Source: Acholeplasmataceae bacterium
GTDB taxonomy: Bacteria > Bacillota_I > Bacilli_A > ML615J-28 > CAG-698
Reading direction: 5' to 3'
Assembly (NCBI GenBank): GCA_012839485.1
Contig: DUNF01000094.1
Span: 1 to 14,525, forward strand
DNA: 14,525 nt
In this document: positions 13,767 through 14,525 of the stretch, piece by piece
Layout: every line of letters starts with the position of its first letter
Position numbering within the stretch: the first letter of the stretch is position 1
Made by a program: the position numbers and the translations under genes
Notes under the pieces: generated by a model
What the model saw: only the letters and a program-made list of their open reading frames with translations
What the model was told of the DNA's origin: nothing
The model's database searches: none

Positions 13767-14525
13767 ATGAAAAAAGAAAAGAAAAAAGATAAATTTTTAG
13801 AAGAAGATTTAGAACTAGAAGAGATGAAGAAAACTAGTGATTTAGTTTTTAAAGTAGAAAATCTTAACTTACATTATGGAGAAAAACAGGCTTTAAAGAA
13901 CCTTAATTTTGAGATTAAGAAAAATGAGGTTACAGCTTTTATTGGACCTTCTGGGTGTGGTAAGAGTACAATGATTAGATGTTTTAATCGCATGAATGAT
14001 TTAATTCCTGATTGTAAGATTGAAGGTGATATTTATTACTATGGTAAGAATATCAATGATTTTGATGTTAGCTCTTTAAGAACTAAAGTAGGAATGGTTT
14101 TTCAAAGTCCTAACCCTTTCCCAATGAGTATTTATGATAATATTGCTTATGGTCCAAGATGCCAAGGAATTAAAGATAAAGAGACTTTAAATGAAATTGT
14201 AGCTAATTCGTTAAAGAAGGCTGCTTTGTATGGAGAAGTAAAAGATCGATTAAAGGAAAGTGCTTTAGAGTTATCTGGTGGTCAGCAACAAAGACTTTGT
14301 ATTGCAAGGGCAATTGCAATGGAACCAGATGTAATCTTAATGGACGAACCTACAAGTGCACTAGATCCAATTGCAACAGCGAAAATCGAAGAGTTAATCT
14401 TTGATTTAAAGAAAGAATATACGATTGTAATCGTAACTCACAACCTTCAACAAGCAACTCGTATAAGTGATGTCACTGTCTTTTTCTTACTTGGTGAGAT
14501 TATTGAAGTAGATAGTACTTTAAAA
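13767..14525 (+). CDS. pstB: Phosphate ABC transporter ATPase PstB (3' end outside the window)
   Basis: Cytoplasmic ATPase that powers the Pst importer. The first 253 codons are visible and the frame is open to the window edge, so only a short C-terminal part is missing. Walker A is GPSGCGKST (60-68), the Q-loop FQSPNPFPMSIYDNI (112-126, a PstB hallmark), the ABC signature LSGGQQQR (169-176), Walker B VILMDE (189-194), the D-loop SALD, and the switch His225. Before the ABC domain lies a charged extension of about 25 residues, rich in Lys then Glu (KKEKKKDKFLEEDLELEEMKK), longer than in common PstB. ATG 13767 follows AGGAG (13754-13758), which overlaps the pstA stop codon. phoU often follows pstB, but its presence cannot be seen here. 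Confidence 0.95.
   Translation, partial: MKKEKKKDKFLEEDLELEEMKKTSDLVFKVENLNLHYGEKQALKNLNFEIKKNEVTAFIGPSGCGKSTMIRCFNRMNDLIPDCKIEGDIYYYGKNINDFDVSSLRTKVGMVFQSPNPFPMSIYDNIAYGPRCQGIKDKETLNEIVANSLKKAALYGEVKDRLKESALELSGGQQQRLCIARAIAMEPDVILMDEPTSALDPIATAKIEELIFDLKKEYTIVIVTHNLQQATRISDVTVFFLLGEIIEVDSTLK

Overview
The window is a gene-dense, AT-rich stretch of a low-GC Gram-positive-type bacterium. Strong Shine-Dalgarno sequences, TTGAAA/TATAAT promoters with 17-base spacers, intrinsic terminators and a lipoprotein substrate-binding protein all point to Bacillota/Mycoplasmatota. pstC ends in TGA and Trp appears only as TGG, so the code is standard. An Acholeplasma/Izemoplasma- or Erysipelotrichia-like anaerobe or microaerobe fits best, because superoxide reductase and a membrane pyrophosphatase are present. 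This placement is inference. I see no rRNA, tRNA, CRISPR array, insertion sequence or phage gene, and no gene-free stretch longer than 300 bases.

Layout. 1-266 (minus): 5' part of a flavodoxin-like protein, divergent from lplA (lipoate-protein ligase, 366-1343). Then a CNNM/CBS/CorC-type membrane protein (1405-2733), a membrane proton-pumping pyrophosphatase (2834-5008), and a Maf-like protein that has lost key active-site residues (5112-5666). Most of these stand alone, with their own promoter and terminator. Next is a compact cassette of a DUF1538 membrane protein (5730-7226) and two overlapping P-II-like genes (7236-7586, 7573-7887). After it come desulfoferrodoxin and thioredoxin, joined stop-to-start (7952-8341, 8344-8652). 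The right third is a phosphate-uptake operon: pstS (8795-11512), an intergenic hairpin, pstC, pstA and the start of pstB, which runs off the window.

How the genes work together. The pst genes import phosphate; the pyrophosphatase splits PPi to Pi and stores the energy as an ion gradient; LplA, and Maf enzymes in general, release PPi. This gives a loose phosphate/pyrophosphate theme, which is inference. Desulfoferrodoxin and thioredoxin form an oxygen-defence and redox pair. The two P-II-like proteins probably sense a nucleotide or metabolite and gate the DUF1538 membrane protein, by analogy with GlnK-AmtB.

The most unusual object is PstS. It is a 905-residue lipoprotein with three near-identical phosphate-binding modules in tandem. 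In each module the two halves are in the reverse of the textbook PstS order (circular permutation), and Pro/Glu-rich linkers separate the modules. Its partner PstA carries an extra domain of about 130 residues between its first two membrane segments. Together they suggest a modified phosphate importer.
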